From an uncultured Pseudomonadota bacterium (GTDB taxonomy: Bacteria > Pseudomonadota > Gammaproteobacteria > Steroidobacterales > Steroidobacteraceae), in assembly GCA_903868595.1 (NCBI GenBank), contig CAIPVV010000025.1:94068-158067 (forward strand): 64,000 bases of DNA, read 5' to 3'. Positions 8,724-16,969 of this stretch are shown one piece after another. The position numbers were made by a program, and so were the translations under genes. Numbering within the stretch: position 1 is the first letter of the stretch; each line of letters opens with the position of its first letter. The notes under the pieces are model-generated. The model worked only from the letters and a program-made list of their open reading frames with translations, was not told the origin of the DNA and ran no database searches.

Positions 8724-10919
8724 CTATTTCCAGTGACGGGCAGGCAGCGGGACCTCAACGCCGGTGCCGAGGTCACTGGCGGAGCGTCCGGTGGCGAACT
8801 GGTAGCGGCCGGCGCTCATCTCCCAGCCGGCGTTCTGCCACTGCGCGAGCAGCCGCGGATCCACCGGCAGCGTGACCGCGCGGGATTCGCCGGCGGCGAG
8901 GCTGACGCGCTGGTAGGCGACGAGCCGCTGCACGGGCTTGCCCGCGGCGGACGTCAGGTACACCTGCACGAGCTCGGTGCCGGCCCGGTCCCCGGTGTTT
9001 CGCACGGTGCAATCCACGGTTATGGCCTTGCCAGAGCCTACCTTGAGGAGCGTGGTTTCGAAGTTCGTGTAGGAGAGCCCGTGGCCGAACGCGAAGAGCG
9101 GCGTCTGGTGCGTGCGCGCATACCAGCGGTAGCCCACGTCGGCGCCTTCGATGTTGTAGTCGATGTCGAGCGTCTGCCCGGGCTTGCCGCGTCCCTGGAA
9201 GTTCGGCTCCACGGTGTCTGCGCCCGGTAGCGTCGGGCGGGGCAGTTGCGCGGTGCTCGCCGGGAAGGTCAGCGGCAGGTGGCCCGAGGGGTTCTCCTCG
9301 CCGAACAGCACGGCGGTGATGGCCTCGGCGCCGCGGGCGCCCGGGTACCAGGCCTCCAGTACGGCACCGGTGCTGGCCAGCCACGGCATGAGCACCGGAC
9401 CGCCGGTCTCCAGCACGACGATGGTGCGCGGATTGGCGGCGGTGACGGCCGCGATGAGCGCGTCCTGGCCATCGGGCAGGCTCAGGTCCGGTGCATCGAT
9501 ACCCTCGGTGGCCCATTGCGTCGCGAACACGATGGCCACGTCCGCGCGGCGAGCGGCCTCCACGGCGTCGGTGAGGTAGCGGCCGTTGCGGAAGACCACC
9601 TCGGCGCCGGGCAGGCGCTGGCGGAGGGCCTTCAGCGGCACCGAGCGGTGGTAGTTCTCCGCCAGCAGCGCGGCCGGCTGCGTGTCCCCGCCGAAGGAGC
9701 GCGTGGCGGCCGGGCCCCCTTCGCCCTGCACCTGGCTTGAGCCGCCCCCGGAAAGCACGCCCGAATCGGCAAAGCCGCCGATGACGGCGATGCGCTTCAG
9801 CTGGTCGCTGAGCGGCAGCAGGTGCGTCGGGTTGTGCAGCAGCACGATGCCCTCGCGGGCCACCTGCTCGGCCACGTCGGCGTCGGCCTTGGCGTTGATG
9901 GCGCGCTTCTGCGGAGGGAACTGATCCACGCCCACGGCGAACAGGGAGCGCAGGATGCGGTGGTTCATGTCCAGGATACGCGCTGCATAGGCCGGATTGC
10001 TCGTCGCGGCATCCTGCAGCGGTTGGTCGAAGAACACCTCTGGATCCAGCTGCTGGCCTGACTGCTGGTCCAGGCCCTTCAGCGCATAGTCCAGCGCATG
10101 CACGGCGCCCCAGTCCGACATCACCCAGCCCTTGTAGTCCCAGTCCTTCTTCAGCACCTGGTTGAGCAGCATGTCGTTGCCACAGCCATAGGCGCCGTTG
10201 ATGAGGTTGTAGGCGCACATCACGGCGCCCGGCTGGCCGCTCTCGATGGCCAGCTCAAAGGCCAGCAGGTCGCTTTCGCGCGCGGCTTTCTCGCTGATCA
10301 CGGCGTTGTAGAACTGCCGGCCGGTCTCCTGGTTGTTCAGCGCGTAGTGCTTGGCCGTGGAGATGACGTGCGCGGACTGAATGCCCTTGATGGACGTGCC
10401 GGCCAGCGTACCCGCCAGCAGCGGATCCTCGCCCAGGTACTCGAAGTTACGGCCGTTGCGGGGTTCGCGCGCGAGGTTCATGCCGCCCGCCAGCAGCACG
10501 TTGAACCCCTTGGCGTGCGCCTCGGAGGCGATCATCGCGCCGCCGCGCTGCAGGAGCGTGGGGTCCCAGCTGGCGGCCATGGCGACGCCGGAGGGCAGGG
10601 CGGTGGCGCCGTCATGGCGAAGGCCCATCACGTAGGCCACGCCCAGGCTCGCGTCGGACTCCGTCAGCGGCGGGATCCCCAGGCGGGGCAGCCCTGCGAT
10701 GTACCCCGCGCCGGGAATGGAGCCTTCCGGCGCGCCATACGGTCCGAAGGGCATGGCCATCGGGCCATGCAGCAACTGCGTGCGTTCCGCCGGCGTCATC
10801 AGCTGGATCAGGGCTGCAGCGCGCGCATCCGGGTCGCTGCTCGCCGCGGGCGTCGCCGCCTGCGTCGTGGCCGCCAGTGCGATGGCGGTCCAGGTCGCAA
10901 AAAGGATATTCCGGTCCAC
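8724..10919 (-). CDS. Glycoside hydrolase family 3 beta-glucosidase-type enzyme, exported
   Basis: A 731-residue GH3 enzyme with a signal peptide ending near AATTQAATPA. Domain order: (beta/alpha)8 barrel, alpha/beta sandwich with the KHYALNNQE motif (Lys190-His191) in the barrel, then a C-terminal fibronectin III-like domain. The catalytic nucleophile is Asp269 in VMSDWGA. GH3 enzymes of this layout hydrolyse beta-1,4/1,3-glucosides or beta-xylosides; substrate cannot be assigned. The GTG start at 10919 has CGGAG six bases upstream. It is the first gene of an operon with the carboxylesterase and is divergent from the LacI-type gene, with operator-like sites between them. Confidence 0.93.
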   Translation of the reverse strand: MDRNILFATWTAIALAATTQAATPAASSDPDARAAALIQLMTPAERTQLLHGPMAMPFGPYGAPEGSIPGAGYIAGLPRLGIPPLTESDASLGVAYVMGLRHDGATALPSGVAMAASWDPTLLQRGGAMIASEAHAKGFNVLLAGGMNLAREPRNGRNFEYLGEDPLLAGTLAGTSIKGIQSAHVISTAKHYALNNQETGRQFYNAVISEKAARESDLLAFELAIESGQPGAVMCAYNLINGAYGCGNDMLLNQVLKKDWDYKGWVMSDWGAVHALDYALKGLDQQSGQQLDPEVFFDQPLQDAATSNPAYAARILDMNHRILRSLFAVGVDQFPPQKRAINAKADADVAEQVAREGIVLLHNPTHLLPLSDQLKRIAVIGGFADSGVLSGGGSSQVQGEGGPAATRSFGGDTQPAALLAENYHRSVPLKALRQRLPGAEVVFRNGRYLTDAVEAARRADVAIVFATQWATEGIDAPDLSLPDGQDALIAAVTAANPRTIVVLETGGPVLMPWLASTGAVLEAWYPGARGAEAITAVLFGEENPSGHLPLTFPASTAQLPRPTLPGADTVEPNFQGRGKPGQTLDIDYNIEGADVGYRWYARTHQTPLFAFGHGLSYTNFETTLLKVGSGKAITVDCTVRNTGDRAGTELVQVYLTSAAGKPVQRLVAYQRVSLAAGESRAVTLPVDPRLLAQWQNAGWEMSAGRYQFATGRSASDLGTGVEVPLPARHWK

Positions 10920-10998
10920 GTCGACTCCGGTTCTTGCCGTCGGGTCCCGGCCCGATGGGGTTGGTGGTCGCAGTGTGCCTGCGTCTTGTTTGGCAGAC

Positions 10999-11028
10999 AG
11001 GCTAGGGATTTTTAGATATCGTTGTCAA
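10999..11028 (-). promoter_or_regulatory. Candidate promoter of the GH3-esterase operon
   Basis: On the minus strand a perfect TTGACA (11023-11028) is followed after 18 bases by TAGCCT (10999-11004). The -35 element overlaps the first operator-like site, so a bound repressor would block it. Confidence 0.5.
11014..11027. promoter_or_regulatory. LacI-family operator-like site 1
   Basis: AGATATCGTTGTCA, centred on a CG step as in LacI-family operators, matches the common pattern TGACAACGTTGTCA at 11 of 14 positions and is 11/14 identical to site 2. It overlaps the -35 of the GH3 promoter. Confidence 0.55.
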
Positions 11029-11071
11029 TCGGAATGTGACGGTAGCATCTTGTATTTGTCCGTCGCTTTCA

Positions 11072-11100
11072 TTGCCCCTGCAACGCGTCGTGGATATATG
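11072..11100 (+). promoter_or_regulatory. Candidate promoter of the lacI-type gene
   Basis: TTGCCC (11072-11077), a 17-base spacer and TATATG (11095-11100). Operator-like site 2 begins inside the -10, which suggests autoregulation. Confidence 0.5.
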
Positions 11101-11112
11101 ACATCGTTGGCA
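11099..11112. promoter_or_regulatory. LacI-family operator-like site 2
   Basis: TGACATCGTTGGCA matches the pattern TGACAACGTTGTCA at 12 of 14 positions. Its centre lies 85 bases from that of site 1, about eight helical turns, a spacing that would allow looping. Confidence 0.55.
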
Positions 11113-11172
11113 AGCAGGAATTCCGGGTTACCATCCGATCGCGCCGGGGCATACAAGAAGAACTAGGAAGCG

Positions 11173-12189
11173 ATGCGCGTAACGATTGTGGAGGTCGCCA
11201 AGCTGGCCGGGGTGTCGATCAAGACGGTCTCGCGGGTGATCAACCGCGAGCCGCATGTACGCCCCGCGCTGCGCGAGAAGGTCGAGCGTGCCGTGACGCG
11301 GCTGGGCTTCGTGCCGAATGCCGCGGCCCGCGCGCTCTCGGGTAGCCGTTCCTACGCGATCGCCGCGTTGTACCGCAATCCCTCCCTCTACTACATCTCG
11401 GAGCTGCAGAAAGGCGCGCTCAGGGTCTGTCGCCAGCGCGGCTACCACCTGATGATCGAGGAGGTCGCAACCGACACCGCCGAGCAGCGGGGCAACTTCG
11501 AAGCCTTCCTGCGCGGCGTGCAACTGGACGGTGCGATCCTCTCGCCGCCGCTGACCGATGACTCGCCTGTGCTCAGGCGCCTGGATGCGGCCGGCATCCC
11601 CTACGTGCGGCTGGCCCCCTCGGCCGATCCCCTGCGCTCCCCTGCAATCTTCTCCGATGACGGTGGCGGCGCGGCCTTGCTGGCCCGCCACCTGCTCGGC
11701 CTGGGCCACCGGCGAATCGGGTTGGTGGCGGGGCCGGAGGATCACCTGGCCTCGCGCGACCGCCGCAGCGGTTTCCTGGCCGAGCTTGAGCGCGGCGGTG
11801 TCTCCGCCGAGCGCGTGCAGTGCGTCCCCGGCGACTTCTCCTTCGCCAGTGGCATGGCCGCCGGCATCGAGCTTCTGGCGCGCGAGCCGCGCGTGACGGC
11901 CGTGTTTGCCTGCAATGACGACATGGCCTCCGGCGTGCTGGCGGCGGCGGCGCGACTGGGCGTCGCGGTGCCGGAGGCGCTCTCGGTCGTTGGCTACGAC
12001 GACAGTCCCATCGCGACCCAGGTCTGGCCGCCGATCACCACCGTGCGACAGCCCATCGGCGATATGGCGGCCGAGGCCGCGCGGCTGTTGATCGAACAGG
12101 AGTCCTCGGTGCAGCCTGTGACGCAGCGCTATGGCATCGAGTTCATCGATCGCAGGTCCACGGCCATCAATTGCGAACTCAAACGCTGA
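11173..12189 (+). CDS. LacI/GalR-family transcriptional regulator
   Basis: A 338-residue repressor-type protein. The helix-turn-helix and hinge helix are at residues 3-50 (VEVAKLAGVSIKTVSRVIN, then AARALSGSRS), and a periplasmic-binding-protein-like effector domain fills the rest. The conserved C-terminal region includes ACNDDMASGVL and YDDSPIATQVWPPITTV, as in CcpA/GalR relatives. It sits between the divergent GH3-esterase operon and the sugar transporter downstream, the usual layout for a local repressor whose inducer is the transported or released sugar. The ATG has AGGAAG upstream. The first residues, MRVTIVEVA, are normal for the family. Confidence 0.93.
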   Translation: MRVTIVEVAKLAGVSIKTVSRVINREPHVRPALREKVERAVTRLGFVPNAAARALSGSRSYAIAALYRNPSLYYISELQKGALRVCRQRGYHLMIEEVATDTAEQRGNFEAFLRGVQLDGAILSPPLTDDSPVLRRLDAAGIPYVRLAPSADPLRSPAIFSDDGGGAALLARHLLGLGHRRIGLVAGPEDHLASRDRRSGFLAELERGGVSAERVQCVPGDFSFASGMAAGIELLAREPRVTAVFACNDDMASGVLAAAARLGVAVPEALSVVGYDDSPIATQVWPPITTVRQPIGDMAAEAARLLIEQESSVQPVTQRYGIEFIDRRSTAINCELKR

Positions 12190-12215
12190 CAATCCGCCAC
12201 GGAGGCGCAAGCATC

Positions 12216-13508
12216 ATGCATCTCGACACCGCCGATACCTCATCCACTGATCCGGTCCCGGGCGACTCGGCACCGCATTCTGGCGTCGATGCACCGGACC
12301 TGCGCGTCTTCGTGTTCGCGCTGTTCTTCGTCTTCGGTGGCATCACCAGCCTGAACGACGTCATCATTCCCAAGCTCAAGGACCTCTTCACGCTGAGCTA
12401 TGGGCAGGCCATGCTGGTGCAGTCGGCGTTCTTCGCCGCGTACTTCCTGGTGTCACTACCCGCCTCCAGCATCGTGCGGCGCATTGGTTACCTGCGCTCG
12501 GCCTCGCTCGGCGTACTGACGATGGCGATCGGCTGCCTGCTGTTCATTCCGGCCTCGCGCTCGGGCCTGTTCGCCGTGTTCCTGGTCGCGCTGTTCGTGC
12601 TGGCCGCCGGCATCACCATCGTGCAGGTCGTGGCCAACCCCCTGATCTCGGTGCTGGGTGCGCCGCGCACGGCGCACAGCCGACTGACCTTTGCACAGGC
12701 CTTCAATTCCCTGGGCACGACCGTTTTCCCGTTCTTCGGTTCGATCCTGATCCTGGGCGCCCTGGCCAGCGTCGCGCCGGACCCGAAGGACCTGGCCGCG
12801 CTCAGCGCGTATCGCACGCAGGAAACGCAGGTCGTCGTGAATACCTACTTGGGACTTGCCGTGGCGCTACTGCTGCTCTCGCTGGTGATCTGGCTGCGAC
12901 GCCACCGGTTGCGGGAATCCCATGGCAAACCGATGCGCCTGGTGCATGCACTGGACCTGCTGCGCCAGACCCGCTTTGGCTGGGGTGCAGCCTGCATCTT
13001 CCTGTACGTCGGCGCGGAGGTGGCGATCGGATCGCTGCTGGTGAACTACCTCATGCAGGCCTCGACGCTGGGGCTGGCCGAGCAGGCGGCGGGCAAGCAC
13101 GTGCCGTACTACTGGGGCGGCGCGCTCATCGGCCGCTTCATCGGCGCCTGGCTGCTGCGCATCGCCTCACCGGGCAAGGTGCTGGGCACGGCGGCGAGCG
13201 GATCCATCCTGCTGATCGTGGCGTCCATGGCGACGCAAGGCAGCGTGTCCGGCTGGACGCTGCTGGCGGTGGGCCTGTGCAACTCGATCATGTTCCCGAC
13301 CATCTTCAGCCTGGCCAGCGAGGGCCTCGGGCGCCGGGCCGCGGAGGGTTCGGGGCTGATCTGCGTGGCGATCGTCGGTGGCGCGATCATCCCGCCGCTG
13401 ACCGGTCACCTGGCGGACCTGACCAACCTGCGTACGGCGCTGTGCTTGCCGGCACTCTGCTATGCAGTCATCGCCGCTTATGGCGTGTACGCGCGCAAGC
13501 CGCTGTAG
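12216..13508 (+). CDS. FucP/GluP-type MFS sugar:proton symporter
   Basis: A 430-residue membrane protein with about twelve hydrophobic segments. The stretches GGITSLNDVIIPKLKDLFTL and FAQAFNSLGTTVFPFFGS are characteristic of the fucose/glucose-galactose transporter (FHS) branch of the major facilitator superfamily. It should import a monosaccharide across the inner membrane. The ATG at 12216, with GGAGG ten bases upstream, is preferred to the longer frame from 12171, which would overlap the regulator gene. It lies 26 bases after the lacI-type gene, probably in one transcript, and would take up the sugar released by the GH3 enzyme. Confidence 0.9.
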   Translation: MHLDTADTSSTDPVPGDSAPHSGVDAPDLRVFVFALFFVFGGITSLNDVIIPKLKDLFTLSYGQAMLVQSAFFAAYFLVSLPASSIVRRIGYLRSASLGVLTMAIGCLLFIPASRSGLFAVFLVALFVLAAGITIVQVVANPLISVLGAPRTAHSRLTFAQAFNSLGTTVFPFFGSILILGALASVAPDPKDLAALSAYRTQETQVVVNTYLGLAVALLLLSLVIWLRRHRLRESHGKPMRLVHALDLLRQTRFGWGAACIFLYVGAEVAIGSLLVNYLMQASTLGLAEQAAGKHVPYYWGGALIGRFIGAWLLRIASPGKVLGTAASGSILLIVASMATQGSVSGWTLLAVGLCNSIMFPTIFSLASEGLGRRAAEGSGLICVAIVGGAIIPPLTGHLADLTNLRTALCLPALCYAVIAAYGVYARKPL

Positions 13509-14169
13509 GGCGGCCTCGCGTACGCGGGCACCGCGTGCGCGGCCCGGCTAGGGGAAGGCGACGCCCCAGCAGTGCGAACTTGCTGCCCTGCGGATCACGC
13601 GCCTGCAGCACCCAGCCGCCGCGCGGCACCTCGTGCGGCGGCTGTAGCAGCGCGCCGCCACCGGCGACGAGGCGCTCTGCCGCTGCATCGATGTCGACAA
13701 CCTGGAAGTAGTAGAGCCATTCGGCGGACCGGGTTGCGGGAGTGTTGAACATGCCGCCGAGTCCGTCCTGCCCGGTGGTGTACACCTGGTAGCGACCCAT
13801 CGGGCCCATGTCGTGCGCCTGTGCCTTCACCCACCCCAGCAGGCTGCCGTAGAAATCCGTCGCGGCGGGCCAGTCGCTCGTGTGCAGTTCGCGCCACCCG
13901 AGCGTGCCTGCGTGGTGCGACGGCAGGGGCTGCTGCGGGCGCAGGGGCTTGAAGAGGTTGAACACGGCGCCCTGTGGATCAGCCACTGTCGCGGAGCGAC
14001 CCGTGTCGGGGATTTCCACCGGCGCATGCAGAACGCGCCCGCCCAGGCGCAGCAGGCGCGCCACGGAGGCATCCACGTCGTCCACGCAGATGTATCCCAC
14101 CCAGGCCGGGTCGACACCGGCCTGGCGCGCCCCCCATAAGACCGGGGCCTCCCGTGAGGCCCCTGGCAA
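13468..14169 (-). pseudogene. 5'-truncated two-domain VOC (glyoxalase/bleomycin-resistance fold) gene
   Basis: The open frame encodes 233 residues. The second VOC domain looks complete (about residues 85-205, from LGWRELHTSDWPAATDFYG to RDPQGSKFALLG). The first is only its C-terminal half (WVGYICVDDVDA to ADPQGAVFNLF). Two-domain relatives of this group start with a full domain, so roughly 50-60 residues are missing. The apparent TTG start region lies in a terminator-like hairpin (14144-14163), and the last 30 residues are an Arg-rich extension overlapping the end of the transporter gene. This looks like a decayed gene. A short functional protein starting at an internal GTG cannot be excluded. 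Confidence 0.6.
14144..14163 (-). terminator. Hairpin downstream of the DUF4382-like lipoprotein gene
   Basis: GGGGCCTC and GAGGCCCC form a perfect 8-bp stem with a 4-base loop, followed on the minus strand by GGTCTTAT. A second small hairpin, GACCCG-TCG-CGGGTC, lies at 14173-14187. Both fall just after the lipoprotein stop. Confidence 0.6.
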
Positions 14170-14196
14170 GGTGACCCGTCGCGGGTCTGTCAGCCA

Positions 14197-16119
14197 TCAG
14201 CTCACCGGGAGGTCCCCGGTGAAGTAGATCAGCGTGTAGGCCTTGAGCGTGCCATTGGCCAGCGGCACCCCGGAGACCTTGACCTTGGTGCCGACGCTCA
14301 GCGCGTTGGTCAGGGTCGTCAGTCCCGCTGCGCTGCTGATATCCACGGGGCTCACCGTGAGTACGCCGGCGTTGCGGTCCACCTGGTACACCAGGGTCGC
14401 CGAGCCGCTGGTCGTCGTGACGGTGAGGGTGGCCGGCACGGTGCCGCCCAGGATGTTGGCCGTGAACTGGTTGTTCACGAGCCCGGTGGCCACGCTGCCC
14501 AGCGGCAGCTTGTGCGGCATCAGCACGACCCAGGGCGCGTACCAGCCCGTGGCGTTGCTTGCCCCATCACCCCACTGCACGTGGCTGGCGCCCTCCACGT
14601 TCACGGCGCCGATCACGCCGCCCAGGTTCACGCTGCCAGTGGTCGTGGTCACGAAATCCCCGATGGCGGTCGTGCCGCTGGACACCAGCGTGGGGAAGGC
14701 GAAGTTCCAGTACTTGAAGCCGGTGATCGCGTTGCCGCTGGCGTCGCTCCCATTGGCGGCGGTGCTGGCGAGGTAGCCCAGGGACTGGCTGTAGTCGTCG
14801 GTGGGCGTGTGGTAGTTGCGCGTGTAGGTGAAGCCGCTGGTGCTGGCCGCGCTGATGCGGCCCTCGTACATGGCGGACTGGATCTCCACGGTCTGCGCGA
14901 CCAGTGGCGAGGCCAGGGGGTCCACGACGCTCACCTGCACCTTGAAGCCGCGAACCAGCTGGTGGTTGGCCAGGAAGCTCGTGCCGGTGCCCAGCGTCGT
15001 GCTGCCGGAGACGAACTCCGTGCTGCCGTTGACCAGGATCGGTACCGGGATGCCGGCCTCGTTGGCCACCACGATGCGGCTGTTGGCGGCATCCACGTGC
15101 AGTACGTGGCCCTCGGGGCTGACACGGATCTTGTTGAAGTCAGTGCTGGCCCAGATGCGTGTGGCCACCAGGCTGCCGTTGCTCTGGTAGCGCGCGGCCA
15201 CGCGCAGCTGCTTGCCACCGATGCTGGCGGACTGGTGCGAGAAGTCCTTGATCACTTCCACCGTGCCCGCATCCAGGTCCCGGTAGATCGTGCCGTTGGC
15301 GGCATCGGCCAGGATCGCAAGCGACTGGGCGGTGGAGACCGCCACTTCCGGCGTCTGCAGCGGCAGGGCGGGCAGTTCCTTGGTGACGCTGATCGAGCTG
15401 TTGTCGCTGGCCACCGACGTCACGACGCCGTACAGGTGGCGCAGCACCAAGCGGGTCAGGTCCGCGATGCGATGGTGGCGCACGGGACCCTTGAAGCTCA
15501 CGGCCCACTTGGTACCGCCCGTGTTGGCGGTGTGCCCGACGATGAACACCGGGTGGTCGAGCGCGAACTCCAGGTCCAGCGGCGTGCTCTGGCCACTGGT
15601 CACGACCAGCGGGCTCTCCAGCTGCACGGTGATCGGGCTGGTGAGGCTGCCGGCGCTGCCCTGTGCGCCCTGCACGCGGATGTCGGCGCTGGCGACGGTT
15701 GCGCCCGCGGTGCCGGCAAAGCCCGCCTCCGGGTCGCTGGAGGCGGTCAGCAGGACGTCGCCGGGGTTGGCGCTCAGGGTGAGCACCGCGGCGGTGTAGG
15801 TGCCGGCGGGGATCTGCGCCTTGGCCAGCACGTCGCTGATCTGGTCCAGCTCCGCCAGGTTCAGCAGCGGGGCGTTGCTGGCGGCGGTGTACACCGTGAC
15901 GTTGCTGCCGCCACCCTGCGGCACGAGCGCGACGCCCAGCAGCTTCACGCCGATCGTGGCCCAGTCCTCGGAGGCATCATCGCTCAGGCTCAGGGACACG
16001 CTGCCCGGTGCAGCGGTCGGCGTCGGTCCCTGGGAGGCCGCGCCGCCCCCGCCCCCGCAGGCCGCCAGGCCCGTGAGCGTCAAGCCGAAGAGCGCGCCGT
16101 TCAGCGTGTGAGATTTCAT
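14197..16119 (-). CDS. Lipoprotein with DUF4382-like N-terminal domain
   Basis: A 640-residue exported protein. The signal peptide ends in the lipobox LAAC followed by a glycine run, so the mature protein should be lipid-anchored. The first domain (about residues 40-180) begins SVSLSLSDDASEDWATIGVKL and resembles DUF4382, a beta-sandwich domain found in surface lipoproteins. The remainder is beta-rich and threonine/serine-rich, with stretches such as YGVVTSVASDNSSISV that recall DUF5666-type repeats. No catalytic motif is visible. A longer frame starts at 16197, but the ATG at 16119 gives a clean lipoprotein signal. Function unknown. Confidence 0.75.
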   Translation of the reverse strand: MKSHTLNGALFGLTLTGLAACGGGGGAASQGPTPTAAPGSVSLSLSDDASEDWATIGVKLLGVALVPQGGGSNVTVYTAASNAPLLNLAELDQISDVLAKAQIPAGTYTAAVLTLSANPGDVLLTASSDPEAGFAGTAGATVASADIRVQGAQGSAGSLTSPITVQLESPLVVTSGQSTPLDLEFALDHPVFIVGHTANTGGTKWAVSFKGPVRHHRIADLTRLVLRHLYGVVTSVASDNSSISVTKELPALPLQTPEVAVSTAQSLAILADAANGTIYRDLDAGTVEVIKDFSHQSASIGGKQLRVAARYQSNGSLVATRIWASTDFNKIRVSPEGHVLHVDAANSRIVVANEAGIPVPILVNGSTEFVSGSTTLGTGTSFLANHQLVRGFKVQVSVVDPLASPLVAQTVEIQSAMYEGRISAASTSGFTYTRNYHTPTDDYSQSLGYLASTAANGSDASGNAITGFKYWNFAFPTLVSSGTTAIGDFVTTTTGSVNLGGVIGAVNVEGASHVQWGDGASNATGWYAPWVVLMPHKLPLGSVATGLVNNQFTANILGGTVPATLTVTTTSGSATLVYQVDRNAGVLTVSPVDISSAAGLTTLTNALSVGTKVKVSGVPLANGTLKAYTLIYFTGDLPVS

Positions 16120-16381
16120 GATCCTGCCCTGTGTCGACGGGCCCGGGGGGAGGGCCCTGTGCAGGAGTAAACGCAGGGGCGCAGGATCGGTTGACACGCG
16201 TGCCCACCGGGCCGGGCTAGAACTTGCCGCGCACCGTCACCCCGACACGGCTGTTCCCGGCCCGCTTCGGGGTGGACGGGACGAGGACGAGTGTCAGGGC
16301 GTTCGTCCCGCAGGGGAGCGCGAGGCAGCGCCTGCGATAACGGAGGGGGCTCATCGTGCTCCAAGGGGGCTTGGGCATCAC

Positions 16382-16410
16382 TATATATGAATGGATACAG
16401 CGATAGGCAA
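16382..16410 (-). promoter_or_regulatory. Candidate promoter of the DUF4382-like lipoprotein gene
   Basis: On the minus strand TTGCCT (16405-16410), a 17-base spacer and TATATA (16382-16387). This AT-rich patch stands out in a GC-rich stretch. Confidence 0.45.
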
Positions 16411-16429
16411 TAGCCGGGCTTCTGTTGGC

Positions 16430-16455
16430 GCGTCGCCGGATCGCTACGGCGACGC
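16430..16455 (-). terminator. Hairpin after the modE-like gene
   Basis: GCGTCGCCG and CGGCGACGC form a perfect 9-bp stem with an 8-base loop, ending three bases from the modE-like stop codon. No T tract follows. Confidence 0.5.
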
Positions 16456-16457
16456 TG

Positions 16458-16874
16458 CTAGGGGCCGCGTTTGGGGATCGGGACTGCGACGGCTCGGCGG
16501 AGTGCGCGGCGCGTGTCGCCGGAGTCGCCGGCTGGCGTGCGACTGGGACGGACGCCGGAAAAAGCCTTGATGGTCAACGCGTCGACCGCCGTCTCCAGGC
16601 TGCGGTAGGTATCCACCAGCTGGCGCCCAAAGGCCGTGAGTCTGGCGCCGCCGCCGTCCCGTCCGCCGACACTGAGCGCCACTGCCGCTTCCGTGAAGCC
16701 CGTGTTTACGCTATGCAGCAGCAGCCAGGCTCTTCGGTAGCTCATGCCCAGAGCGCGAGCGGCCGAGGACAGCGATCCGGTTCGCTCGATGGTTTCCAGA
16801 AGCACAATCTTGCCGGGCCCGAGGGCGCAGCTCTCGGAGAAGTCGATTCGAATATGTGCCTGCGGTTTCTGCAT
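16458..16874 (-). CDS. ModE-type winged-helix regulator lacking the molybdate-binding domain
   Basis: A 138-residue protein made of the ModE N-terminal DNA-binding domain: ALGPGKIVLLETIERTGSLS, SYRRAWLLLHSVN, then GGRDGGGARLTAFGRQLVDTYR. E. coli ModE (about 262 residues) has two Mop/TOBE domains after this that bind molybdate; they are absent here, and the C-terminus is a short Arg-rich tail. Such short forms are known, but how they sense metal is unclear. It is divergent from modA, with a palindrome in between. A TATAGA hexamer lies so close to its ATG that the mRNA could be nearly leaderless. Confidence 0.82.
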   Translation of the reverse strand: MQKPQAHIRIDFSESCALGPGKIVLLETIERTGSLSSAARALGMSYRRAWLLLHSVNTGFTEAAVALSVGGRDGGGARLTAFGRQLVDTYRSLETAVDALTIKAFSGVRPSRTPAGDSGDTRRALRRAVAVPIPKRGP

Positions 16875-16904
16875 GAATACAGTCTATAGGTCCGGCCGAG
16901 AGCC

Positions 16905-16933
16905 TTGCCAGCGACCTGTCGGAAATATCTAGT
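16905..16933 (+). promoter_or_regulatory. Candidate modA promoter
   Basis: TTGCCA (16905-16910), a 17-base spacer and TCTAGT (16928-16933). The -10 falls inside the palindrome that follows. Confidence 0.4.
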
Positions 16934-16940
16934 AAGATAT
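16925..16940. promoter_or_regulatory. Palindrome, probable ModE operator
   Basis: ATATCT-AGTA-AGATAT is a perfect inverted repeat; the right side continues as GATATAGCGA, resembling the TATATAACGA half-site of ModE operators. It overlaps the candidate -10 of modA, fitting repression when molybdate is plentiful. Confidence 0.5.
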
Positions 16941-16969
16941 AGCGAACGCAGTGGCCTCACTTGGATTGT

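Larger units (their letters stand above)
16120..16457. other. Leader of the lipoprotein gene and modE 3' flank
   Basis: No gene is seen in these 338 bases. They hold a candidate minus-strand promoter (16382-16410), giving an unusually long 5' leader of about 255 bases for the lipoprotein gene, and a hairpin (16430-16455) after the modE-like gene. Confidence 0.5.

Noticed and set aside
6778..8736. 652-codon plus-strand frame opposite the carboxylesterase
   Set aside because: Overlaps the Rieske gene in another register and then runs antisense to a clear esterase; not a protein family.
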